Source: Geomonas subterranea
GTDB taxonomy: Bacteria > Desulfobacterota > Desulfuromonadia > Geobacterales > Geobacteraceae
Length of the DNA: 64,000 nucleotides
Assembly: GCF_019063845.1 (NCBI RefSeq)
Contig: NZ_CP077683.1
Span: 4,332,501 to 4,396,500 of the forward strand
Direction of reading: 5' to 3'
Positions 15,630-22,542 of the stretch are shown piece by piece. A program made the position numbers and the translations under genes. The notes below the pieces were generated by a model. It was not told the DNA's origin. It was given only the letters and a program-made list of their open reading frames with translations, and did not search any database. Position 1 is the stretch's first letter. Every line of letters begins with the position of its first letter.

Positions 15630-16514
15630 CTATTTAAGGTAGCTGCGGATGCCGGACTCGAAGTTGACCGGCTCGAAGTCGAAGGTCGTGCGCCAGCTTC
15701 CGTTGCAGGTGCTTCCCTGGACCAGCATGGCGATCTGATCGGAGGTGATGGGGAAAAAGGAAAAGCCCTCGAAGAAGGGAACGATCAGCCGCATGAGGGA
15801 CAGGGGATTCTTTATCTTGGTGACGTGGCTCTTGCCGATCACGCGGCCGATGATGTCAAGGAGCTCGTTATAGCTGTAACGGTCGGGCCCGCAGAGGTCA
15901 TACTCCTGCCCGATCGTTTCTGGCTTCTCCAGCGCGTCGGCAAAGCAGCGGGCCACGTCCTCGGCGGAAATGGGCTGCAACTGGTATTCTCCGTCACCGA
16001 TAACGGGCATGGCGGGGAAGCTGCGCATGTAGCCGGCCAGCGTGTTGATGAACTCATCCTTCGGACCGAAGATGATGGAGGGGCGGAAGATGGTGTAGTC
16101 CTGACCGGACCGGCGTACCAGGTCCTCCGCCTGGTATTTGCTCTTGAAGTAGCGGGCGGTGCTGCCGGCACTGGTGCCGAGGGCCGACATCTGCAGGTGG
16201 CGCCGCACTTCCCCTTTTTTCGCGGCGGCCAGGATGTTCGCGGTGGCCTCAACGTGCAGACGCTGGAAGGTCACTCCCCGGCCGGGGAACTCCCTGATGA
16301 TTCCCACCAGGTTGATGGTGGCGTCGCAGCCGTGCACGGCTTCCTCGAACGTCTCAGGTTTGGTCACGTCCCCTACGATTTCCTCGACGTCCGGTACGAT
16401 GCCCCCCAGGCTTCTGCGGTGCACCAGCAGCCTCAAGCTGTGCCCGCGCGCCAGAAGCGCCTCTCTTACATGTCCTCCCACGAAACCCGTGCCGCCCGCC
16501 AGAAATATCAGCAT
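15630..16514 (-). CDS. NAD(P)-binding epimerase/NmrA-like protein (complex I NDUFA9-type)
   Basis: A 294-residue atypical short-chain dehydrogenase. The start is the ATG behind GGAGGCGGGT; the longer frame upstream lacks one. The N-terminal dinucleotide motif GGTGFVGGHV is at residues 7-16. SALGTSAGSTARYFKSKYQAE (about 132-152) carries the YxxxK-like active-site pair. It belongs to the family that includes the plant/mitochondrial complex I 39-kDa subunit and bacterial sugar-nucleotide epimerase-like proteins. The substrate is not readable. Divergent from the ferritin-like gene. Confidence 0.8.
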   Translation of the reverse strand: MLIFLAGGTGFVGGHVREALLARGHSLRLLVHRRSLGGIVPDVEEIVGDVTKPETFEEAVHGCDATINLVGIIREFPGRGVTFQRLHVEATANILAAAKKGEVRRHLQMSALGTSAGSTARYFKSKYQAEDLVRRSGQDYTIFRPSIIFGPKDEFINTLAGYMRSFPAMPVIGDGEYQLQPISAEDVARCFADALEKPETIGQEYDLCGPDRYSYNELLDIIGRVIGKSHVTKIKNPLSLMRLIVPFFEGFSFFPITSDQIAMLVQGSTCNGSWRTTFDFEPVNFESGIRSYLK

Positions 16515-16695
16515 ACCCGCCTCCGCCGCGTCAGTTGACTGTCCAGAACACCCGTTTGGACTCATAACAACAGCCGATAGTGTAGCAGGTGTTATTTGAA
16601 TCTCCATTTACATGGCGAAGTGTATACAAAACCTTGTGCTCCGGGTTTTCTTGTGTTAAAAAGCCTTTCACAACAAAGACTAGAGGAGACCTGCC

Positions 16696-17172
16696 ATGGC
16701 TGAACAAGGTGATGTCTGTTACACATTTGAAGCAGCGATCGAAATGGCCGCCCAGATGGAAAACGAGGGCTTCCGCGCATATCTTGCCGCGCTCCGCATC
16801 GTTAAAGACAAGGCCGCCCGTCAGATCATCAAGGAAGCGGCTTTCGACGAACTGGAGCACAAGCACCAGTTGGAGAAGGCGCTGGTCGAAGGGGAGATGA
16901 AGGGGGGAGAGGGGCTGCACCAGCCGGTTCCCACCATGAACCTCGACTACGTCCTGCCGAAAAGGGAGCTCCGCCCCGATTCGACCGCACGTGATGCAAT
17001 GGCGTATGCCATCCACCTCGAGAAGGGATCCATCGACTTCTACGACCGGATGTCCCGCGGCTGCGAGGGCGCTCCCATGGCAGTCCTGTTCAAGAAGATG
17101 CTGGCGGACGAGTCCCGTCACCTCCAGGAACTGGAAGACCTTTACGAGCAGCACTTCATGACGGAGAACTAG
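16696..17172 (+). CDS. Ferritin-like diiron protein (rubrerythrin-related)
   Basis: A 158-residue four-helix-bundle protein with no C-terminal rubredoxin domain. Diiron ligands can be recognised as Glu in the first helix (MENEGFRAY), the ExxH in DELEHKH (about 52-58), Glu in HLEKGSIDFY (about 107-116) and the ExxH in DESRHLQ (about 139-145). Such proteins reduce peroxide or store iron in anaerobes. The gene is preceded by GAGGAGACCTGCC and followed by a strong terminator, as a single-gene unit. Confidence 0.85.
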   Translation: MAEQGDVCYTFEAAIEMAAQMENEGFRAYLAALRIVKDKAARQIIKEAAFDELEHKHQLEKALVEGEMKGGEGLHQPVPTMNLDYVLPKRELRPDSTARDAMAYAIHLEKGSIDFYDRMSRGCEGAPMAVLFKKMLADESRHLQELEDLYEQHFMTEN

Positions 17173-17200
17173 GCCGGCCTTTCCAAGGTCGCTGGGGATA

Positions 17201-17234
17201 AAAAAATCCCCTCCTTTCGGGGAGGGGATTTTTT
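17201..17234 (+). terminator. Rho-independent terminator, bidirectional
   Basis: Perfect 14-bp stem AAAAAATCCCCTCC and complement with a TTTCGG loop and T6. It lies between convergent genes. Confidence 0.92.
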
Positions 17235-17261
17235 GTTGTCCGCCTTTTTGTGCTTTCTGGC

Positions 17262-17714
17262 CTAGAGGATCTCGACCAGTTTGAGGTCGAAGTTGAGTGC
17301 CTGGCCTGCAAGCGGGTGGTTGGCGTCGATGGTGATGGTTTCGTCGGTCACCTCGGTAACCATCACGTTGAAGACCTGGCCGTCTTCCTGGGTCACTTCC
17401 AACTGCTGCCCCACTTCCGGCTTCATCTCAGCAGGAAGATCGCCGCGCGGCACCACCGCCACCATCTCTTCCATTCTTTCGCCATAGGCCTCGTCCACCG
17501 GGATGTGGATGGTCTTGGAATCGCCGACGGAAAGCCCCTTCACACCCGCGTCGAAACCAGGGATGACCTGGCCGGAACCGATGACGAATTCCAGCGGACC
17601 GTGGCCGCAGCCGCAATCGTCCTCGCCGCACTCGGAAGAGTCGAACACGGTGCCGTCGTCCAGTCGCCCTGTATAATGAACCTTTACGCGGTCCCCGTCT
17701 TTAGCTTGTGCCAT
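17262..17714 (-). CDS. FKBP-type peptidyl-prolyl isomerase, SlyD-like
   Basis: A 150-residue cytosolic PPIase/chaperone. The start is the ATG behind GAGGTGAATAAC; that GTG, in frame, is part of the ribosome-binding site. FKBP blocks are VHYTGRLDDGTVFDSSE, VIGSGQVIPGFDAGVKGL and VPVDEAYGE-like HIPVDEAYGE. The insert-in-flap region (about 70-120) is of SlyD type, and it ends with ANHPLAGQALNFDL, typical of SlyD. Unusually, a short Cys/His cluster (CGEDDCGCGHG, about 29-39) sits in the first loop instead of the usual C-terminal His-rich tail, suggesting metal binding there. Confidence 0.9.
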   Translation of the reverse strand: MAQAKDGDRVKVHYTGRLDDGTVFDSSECGEDDCGCGHGPLEFVIGSGQVIPGFDAGVKGLSVGDSKTIHIPVDEAYGERMEEMVAVVPRGDLPAEMKPEVGQQLEVTQEDGQVFNVMVTEVTDETITIDANHPLAGQALNFDLKLVEIL

Positions 17715-17900
17715 GTTATTCACCTCGCATTAGTTTTTGGGTATAAGCTCCAGAGGTTACCAGATGGGCAGAAGATAATCCACCGTAAATTGCGCATGTC
17801 TTCTGCGCCACTCCTCTCGTGCCGTCCTTTCGGGTCCCGGCCTAATTTATCTTTTGTCAAATCCATCACGGAAATGGTATGTATCTTCCCTGGGGGATTC

Positions 17901-18422
17901 ATGCAAACGAAGAACAGGGCTATGCTTTTCAACGGCCTCGTGGTCGGCATCGAGCAGATGGACGTGCTCATCGGCGATCAGGGGTGGTACACCTACCAGG
18001 TCGTCCGTCATCCCGGCGGTGCCGGCGTCCTCGCGCTGCACGATGACGGCTGCGTAACGCTGATCCGGCAACTGCGCCCCGCGGTGGACGATTTCCTGCT
18101 GGAAATTCCGGCGGGACGGCTCGCTCCCGGGGAGGACCCGCACCTGTGCGCTGCCCGCGAGTTGATGGAGGAGACCGGGCTGGTGGCGCGCAAGATCGTT
18201 TCCCTCGGAGTCGTTCATCCCTCACCCGGCGTCTTCGACGAGGTGGTGCATCTCTATCTCGCCACCGGTCTCTCTCAGGGAGAGGCCGCACCGGAGGCGT
18301 ACGAGGAGATTTCCTGTCAGAAACTACCGTTTGACCAGGCGCTGGCGATGGCGGCCGACGGCAGCATCACCGACGGCAAGACCATCGTCGCCCTTCTTCG
18401 CGCCCAGAGGCACCTGTCATGA
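17901..18422 (+). CDS. Nudix hydrolase, ADP-ribose pyrophosphatase-like
   Basis: A 173-residue protein. The Nudix box is intact: G(x5)E(x7)REUxEExGU as GRLAPGEDPHLCAARELMEE followed by TGLV (about residues 74-97). The N-terminal beta strands and length match ADP-ribose/sugar-nucleotide diphosphatases. I start it at the ATG behind GGGGG. The much longer open frame upstream is antisense to the PPIase. It overlaps the next gene by 4 bp (ATGA), so translation is coupled. Confidence 0.88.
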   Translation: MQTKNRAMLFNGLVVGIEQMDVLIGDQGWYTYQVVRHPGGAGVLALHDDGCVTLIRQLRPAVDDFLLEIPAGRLAPGEDPHLCAARELMEETGLVARKIVSLGVVHPSPGVFDEVVHLYLATGLSQGEAAPEAYEEISCQKLPFDQALAMAADGSITDGKTIVALLRAQRHLS

Positions 18423-19318
18423 TACTCACCGCACGGATAGACGCTGAACAGTCCGGATTGAGACTGGACGACGCAGCCAAGGCGCTGTTCCCCCAACTCT
18501 CCAAGGGGGAGATCCGCCGGGTGATCGATTGGGGCGGCTGCAACATCAACCAGGTGTTGGTCAGGGTGGCGTCGCGCCAGGTGAAGGAAGGTGATGAGGT
18601 CGCACTGGGGCTGATGGAGGCGGAGCGCTGCGTCGAGCTGGTGTACCAGAAGCACGAGCTCCTGTACGAGGACAAGGATTTCCTGGCCGTGTACAAGGCG
18701 GTCGGCGTCAACAGCCAGCGCACCCCGTACCAGTTGAAGGGGACCGTCGAGTACGCCGTGGAGTGTTACATGAAGAGCATCGGGCTGCGGGATCCCTCCC
18801 GCGTGGTGCATCGTCTGGACCGCGGCACCAGCGGCGTGATGTTCTTCCCCAAGCACAAGCAGGCGGCGACGCTGATCTCGAACCTCCTCAAGGAGGGGAA
18901 GGTGCAGAAGACCTACTGGGCGCTGGTGTCGGGTTCGCCGGACCAGCAGAGCTGGAAGGTGGATGCGCCGCTGGACCGGGTCAACAAGTTCCGTTATGGC
19001 GTGTCGCACCGGGGGAAACCTGCGCGCACCGTGTTCAACGTCCTTGGTGAAGGGCGCGGGGTGACCGCCATCGAGGCGAAGCCGCTCACCGGGCGCACTC
19101 ACCAGATCCGCGTGCACCTGGCCCACTCCGGCTTTCCCATCATAGGCGACGAGAGCTACGGCGGCATACCCGCCAGCAGGATGATGCTGCACTGCCGGGC
19201 CATGCGCTTTACCGGGCCGCGCGGCAAGGTGATCGAGGCGGTGGCGCCGCTCGACGCGGATTTCCTGGCGGCCGCGCCGGAAGGGGCGTTCGAGGAGCGG
19301 GAGCAGCCGGCGCAATAA
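18419..19318 (+). CDS. RluA-family pseudouridine synthase
   Basis: A 299-residue RNA-modifying enzyme. N-terminal S4 domain about 13-75, then the catalytic core with HRLDRGTSGVM (about 137-147), whose Asp is the nucleophile. KPLTGRTHQIRVHL (about 221-234) and a terminal GDESYGG are the other family motifs. It isomerises uridine in 23S rRNA or tRNA; the exact site cannot be read. Translationally coupled to the Nudix gene. Confidence 0.9.
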   Translation: MILTARIDAEQSGLRLDDAAKALFPQLSKGEIRRVIDWGGCNINQVLVRVASRQVKEGDEVALGLMEAERCVELVYQKHELLYEDKDFLAVYKAVGVNSQRTPYQLKGTVEYAVECYMKSIGLRDPSRVVHRLDRGTSGVMFFPKHKQAATLISNLLKEGKVQKTYWALVSGSPDQQSWKVDAPLDRVNKFRYGVSHRGKPARTVFNVLGEGRGVTAIEAKPLTGRTHQIRVHLAHSGFPIIGDESYGGIPASRMMLHCRAMRFTGPRGKVIEAVAPLDADFLAAAPEGAFEEREQPAQ

Positions 19319-19352
19319 CCTCTTGTTTTACAGTGCTGCCGGGGCTCAACGC

Positions 19353-19459
19353 TGTAGGGGCAAATAATATTTGCCCAGTCGTGGGTGCCCCGATCAACGT
19401 GAATGGCGAGAGAAGATAAGGTGTGATGCAGGCGGGCGAATGATTATTCGCCCCTACAG
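19353..19459. repeat. GTAGGGGCGAATAAT-type palindromic repeat pair (REP/MITE-like)
   Basis: A left arm TGTAGGGGCAAATAATATTT GCCC and a right arm GGGCGAATGATTATTCGCCC CTACA, each self-complementary, surround an unconserved centre. The outer ends form TGTAGGGGC/GCCCCTACA. Seven other loci in the window carry the same element. Confidence 0.85.
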
Positions 19460-19502
19460 AAGCGTTAAGGTTATGCGAAGGAATATATAAGGGAGGGTAT
19501 CT

Positions 19503-20027
19503 ATGAAGAAGACTTTGTTGTTGGCGCTGATTCCGGTGGTTTTGCTGGTGGCGGGAGCCCTGGCGGTCTGGGGTGACGAGCAGCAAGCGGTTAAACCGGG
19601 GTGCGGCAACTGCGCCAAGATGCAGCAGGTGCAGCAGCAGGCGCCTTGCGCCAACTGCCCCAAGGCGGCAGCCATCGAGCAGGGGGCCGCTCCGTGCGCC
19701 AACTGCCCGAAAAAGGATCCCGCCGCCCAGGCCAATTGCGAAAAATGCGTAAAGGGTGCTGCCGCGCCGTGTGACAACTGCCCGAAAGGGGCCGCTGCGC
19801 AGGCAGGGTGTGACAAGTGTGCCAAGGGGGCTGCCGCTAAGCCTGCCTGTGACAAGTGCGCCAAGGGAGCGGCCGTACAGCCTGCCTGCGACAAGTGCCA
19901 GAAGCTGAAAGGGGCAGAGGCTGCTCCGGCAGCCGGCTGCGCCAAGTGCGCCAAGCTGCAGCAGGACCAGCAGCCCGCGGACCAGCCGGTGCAGAAAGGG
20001 TGCTGCAACAAACAGAAGGCCCTGTAA
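19503..20027 (+). CDS. Secreted CxxCxK-repeat cysteine-rich protein
   Basis: A 174-residue protein. Residues 1-22 are a signal peptide or anchor. The mature part carries nine CxxCxK motifs (CGNCAK, CANCPK twice, CEKCVK, CDNCPK, CDKCAK twice, CDKCQK, CAKCAK) spaced by Ala/Gln/Pro-rich linkers, and ends with GCCNKQ. There are no CxxCH motifs, so it is not a cytochrome. Twenty Cys and many Lys in an exported protein suggest metal (zinc, copper, iron or mercury) binding or a disulfide-rich surface polymer. The repeats differ in their linkers, so this is not a simple recent tandem duplication. GGGAGGGTATCT precedes the ATG. A terminator follows. I do not recognise a named family. Confidence 0.85.
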   Translation: MKKTLLLALIPVVLLVAGALAVWGDEQQAVKPGCGNCAKMQQVQQQAPCANCPKAAAIEQGAAPCANCPKKDPAAQANCEKCVKGAAAPCDNCPKGAAAQAGCDKCAKGAAAKPACDKCAKGAAVQPACDKCQKLKGAEAAPAAGCAKCAKLQQDQQPADQPVQKGCCNKQKAL

Positions 20028-20066
20028 GTTCTTCGGCCCGGGCTTCAGCCTGCCGGCGCAAATGAA

Positions 20067-20097
20067 AAGGGGACTGGCTCCAGGAGCCAGTCCCCTT
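20067..20097 (+). terminator. Terminator of the CxxCxK gene
   Basis: Stem AAGGGGACTGGCTCC/GGAGCCAGTCCCCTT with a 2-nt loop, then TGTTT. The core GGGGACTGGCTCC/GGAGCCAGTCCCC matches one strand of the repeat at 51212-51317. Confidence 0.8.
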
Positions 20098-20220
20098 GTT
20101 TATGTTGCCCATCTTACCACGGTTCATCCCGGAATCCCGGTGAACCGTTCCACAACGGTCTTCCTCCCGCAAGGGGAGGGGAGGCCACGGCCGCCCTCCG
20201 CGGAATTCTCCGAAGAACCC

Positions 20221-20898
20221 TTATGAAAGAGGCCACCTGCTGGTGTGCGGATCGAAACCTTGTTCCGCAGCCCCGGGATTGTCGACCAGGAGCGCACGGA
20301 CTGGTGCCCCGTCTCCATCCTTCAGCTTCAACGGCAGGCAGATCAGCTGGTAGTCCCCCGCCGCGACCCCTGTTAGGTTCACCCCCTCGATCACCGGGAT
20401 CCCCCCGTTCAGAAGAATGCGGTGCACCTCGCCATCCCCGTCCATCGGCTCCACCGACAGGTAATCGACCGCCACCAGCTTCACCTTCAAGTGGTGCAGG
20501 TAGTGCGCCCCCTCCACCGTCAGCGCGGCGAAATCGGTGCGAAACTCCCGCTCGCTCCAGAACTCCGAGTTGCCGGTCTTGATCAGAAGCCTTTCCACTC
20601 CCTTCAGCTGCAGCGGCTCCAGTTCGTTCCGCCCGATATTCCTGGCGTGGGGGATCTCAACAACCCGTGCCTGGCCGATGAGGAGGTCGAGCGGAATCTC
20701 GTCAACCGTGATGCCGGCGTCGTTGAAATGGCGGGGGGGATCGATATGGGTACCGGAGTGGCTGCCGAGTGTGATGCGGGAAAGGTTGGCGGCGTCCCCC
20801 TTGGCGATACGGTGCCAGGGCTCGACGGTGACGGAAGGGTCCCCCGGGTAGGAGGGGAGATCGGGTGACAGCGCGACAGTGATGTCGTGGATTCTCAT
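20221..20898 (-). CDS. Cyclase-family metal hydrolase (kynurenine formamidase-like)
   Basis: A 225-residue protein of the cyclase/KynB superfamily. The zinc-binding motif HSGTHIDPPRHF (about 47-58) is intact, and the N-terminus MRIHDITVALSPDLPSYPGDP is typical. Family members hydrolyse N-formylkynurenine or other amides. No tryptophan-degradation genes are nearby, so the substrate is open. GGGAGGTGCCCC precedes the ATG. Confidence 0.85.
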   Translation of the reverse strand: MRIHDITVALSPDLPSYPGDPSVTVEPWHRIAKGDAANLSRITLGSHSGTHIDPPRHFNDAGITVDEIPLDLLIGQARVVEIPHARNIGRNELEPLQLKGVERLLIKTGNSEFWSEREFRTDFAALTVEGAHYLHHLKVKLVAVDYLSVEPMDGDGEVHRILLNGGIPVIEGVNLTGVAAGDYQLICLPLKLKDGDGAPVRALLVDNPGAAEQGFDPHTSRWPLS

Positions 20899-20964
20899 GG
20901 GGCACCTCCCGGAACGGCTTAATGTGAAACGTCACGGGGGAAGTATAACGCAAAACCGCAACAA

Positions 20965-21076
20965 CAGCCTCACGCAAAGCCGCAAAGACGCAAAGAAAAG
21001 CAAACAGGGATGAAACGGATGCAGGGGATACATCCTTTCACGATGTCATCCCGTTCATCCCCTTCATCCCTGTTCC
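20965..21076. repeat. CGCAAAG-type repeat with an adjoining ACAGGGATGAA inverted repeat
   Basis: CCTCACGCAAAGCCGCAAAG is followed by AACAGGGATGAAACGGATG, which is mirrored by CATCCC-GTTCATCCCC and TTCATCCCTGTT. A composite palindromic element without coding capacity. Confidence 0.65.
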
Positions 21077-21097
21077 TTTCGGGTGTGATCCGCCTTA

Positions 21098-21985
21098 TTA
21101 GGTCTTGGCGGAGTCTACTTCCGCGATCAGCCGCTCCAGGTCGGCTTCGCTGAAGCGGTAACGCTCGCCGCAGAATTCACAGGTGACCTCTGCGCCGTGC
21201 TGCTCCTTGAGCAGGGAGGTGAGTTCCTTCTTCCCCATCGAGATCAGCACCCGCTCAATACGCTCCCTGCTGCAACTGCAGGCGAAGGCGATGGTGCGCT
21301 TCTCCAACACGTCGTACTCCATTTCCGACAGGAGCATCGCCATGATCTCCTCCGGCGTCTTCCCCCCGCGCAGCAACTCGCTCAAAGGGGGGAGCTTCTC
21401 GATCCGGTCCATCAAACCCTCGACCACCAGGGGATCGATGGGAGGTACGGCCTGGATCAGGAAGCCGCCGCATGCGGTGACCTGGCCGTCCTGTTCGATG
21501 AACTCGGCAATCCCGACTGCCGACGGGATCTGCTCTGACTCCACCAGGTACAGGGCGAGATCCTCGGCGATGCCGCTGGTGTAAAGCTGAACGGTGCCAC
21601 GGTATGGCTCTTTGAGCCCCAGGTCCTTGGCGACGGTGAGAAAACCAGCGCGTCCCAGGGCATTGGGGACGTCGAGGGCACCATCGGAACGAAGCAGGTG
21701 CACCTGCGGGTCGCCCACGTAACCACGCACGCTGCCGTCGCTGTCGGCCTCGATCACGATCTTCTTCAGCGGGCCGTTCCCCTCGAAACGCAGCGCCACC
21801 CGCTGGCCGGTCTTCAGCATGGCTCCCATGAGTGCCCCGGCGGTTATCGAGCGTCCCAGCGCCGCGGTGGCTGTCGGGAGTGTGCCGTGGCGCCGGCAAA
21901 TCTCGCTGACGGTGCCTGTGGTGACGCAGGCAAGTGCCCTCACGCTCCCCGACTTGGCTATGGCGCGCACCAGATAATCTGTCAT
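21098..21985 (-). CDS. hslO: Redox-regulated chaperone Hsp33
   Basis: Cytosolic holdase of 295 residues, activated by oxidation. The C-terminal zinc switch is intact: C236-S-C238 and C269-E-F-C272. The N-terminal core is typical, with [21 protein letters not shown] (about 38-58) at its centre. It overlaps the upstream hypothetical gene by 4 bp, so the two are coupled. Confidence 0.95.
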   Translation of the reverse strand: MTDYLVRAIAKSGSVRALACVTTGTVSEICRRHGTLPTATAALGRSITAGALMGAMLKTGQRVALRFEGNGPLKKIVIEADSDGSVRGYVGDPQVHLLRSDGALDVPNALGRAGFLTVAKDLGLKEPYRGTVQLYTSGIAEDLALYLVESEQIPSAVGIAEFIEQDGQVTACGGFLIQAVPPIDPLVVEGLMDRIEKLPPLSELLRGGKTPEEIMAMLLSEMEYDVLEKRTIAFACSCSRERIERVLISMGKKELTSLLKEQHGAEVTCEFCGERYRFSEADLERLIAEVDSAKT

Positions 21986-22539
21986 AGAACCACCCCCACC
22001 CTTCCTCCTATTTCACCCTGCTTAAGCCAGAGTTCCTTCAGTGTAATGTAATCCCAGATGCTGATCCCCTTCACCCGGTGGGCGAAAAGTTCGGCCAGGC
22101 GCGGTACCTTGTTCAGGTCGCACACGAGCATCTCCCCCATCATGCTCAACGCCGGTATCCTTTGCACCACCTTCCCGGTCAGCCAGTCGAGATCGAGCGG
22201 CGACACCGGCCCGAGCTTGAGGAAAACGCACTTGCGCGCGGCGCTGAACTCGATCCCTTCGATGGCGAAACTGGCGGAAAAGGGGAGGGCGAACGGAACC
22301 AGGCGCTTCTTTAATCGACCGGAAACCTCGCAGTAGCCGTTGCCGATGACGAGCTTGAATTCCACCAGCTCATCGTCCAGGGTCTTGTCGAGGAACTCGC
22401 GCTGCAGGTACTCCTGCGTGATGCGGAACTCCCGTCGCAGCAGGAGATCCTTGAGGCTTTGCTCCTGCACCAGGCCCATGAAGGCGGGATCGTTGAGCCG
22501 GTCCTGAATGCGCCCCTTGATTTTGTCGATGATCCCCAT
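21982..22539 (-). CDS. Conserved hypothetical protein between hslO and a U32 peptidase
   Basis: A 185-residue soluble protein. The N-terminus is helical ([20 protein letters not shown]) and the rest alternates strands ([41 protein letters not shown]). No active-site signature is seen. It starts 3 bp after the U32 gene stop and its own stop overlaps the hslO start, so the three form an operon. The function is unknown. Confidence 0.75.
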   Translation of the reverse strand: MGIIDKIKGRIQDRLNDPAFMGLVQEQSLKDLLLRREFRITQEYLQREFLDKTLDDELVEFKLVIGNGYCEVSGRLKKRLVPFALPFSASFAIEGIEFSAARKCVFLKLGPVSPLDLDWLTGKVVQRIPALSMMGEMLVCDLNKVPRLAELFAHRVKGISIWDYITLKELWLKQGEIGGRVGVVL

Positions 22540-22542
22540 GGC

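Noticed and set aside
17250-17900. N-terminal extension of the Nudix protein
   Set aside because: The frame stays open for about 217 codons upstream but is antisense to the SlyD-like gene; the ATG at 17901 has a ribosome-binding site and fits family length.
19566-20018. Multiheme cytochrome
   Set aside because: The many CxxC motifs in the exported protein are followed by Ala/Pro/Val/Gln and Lys, never His, so there are no heme-binding CxxCH sites.
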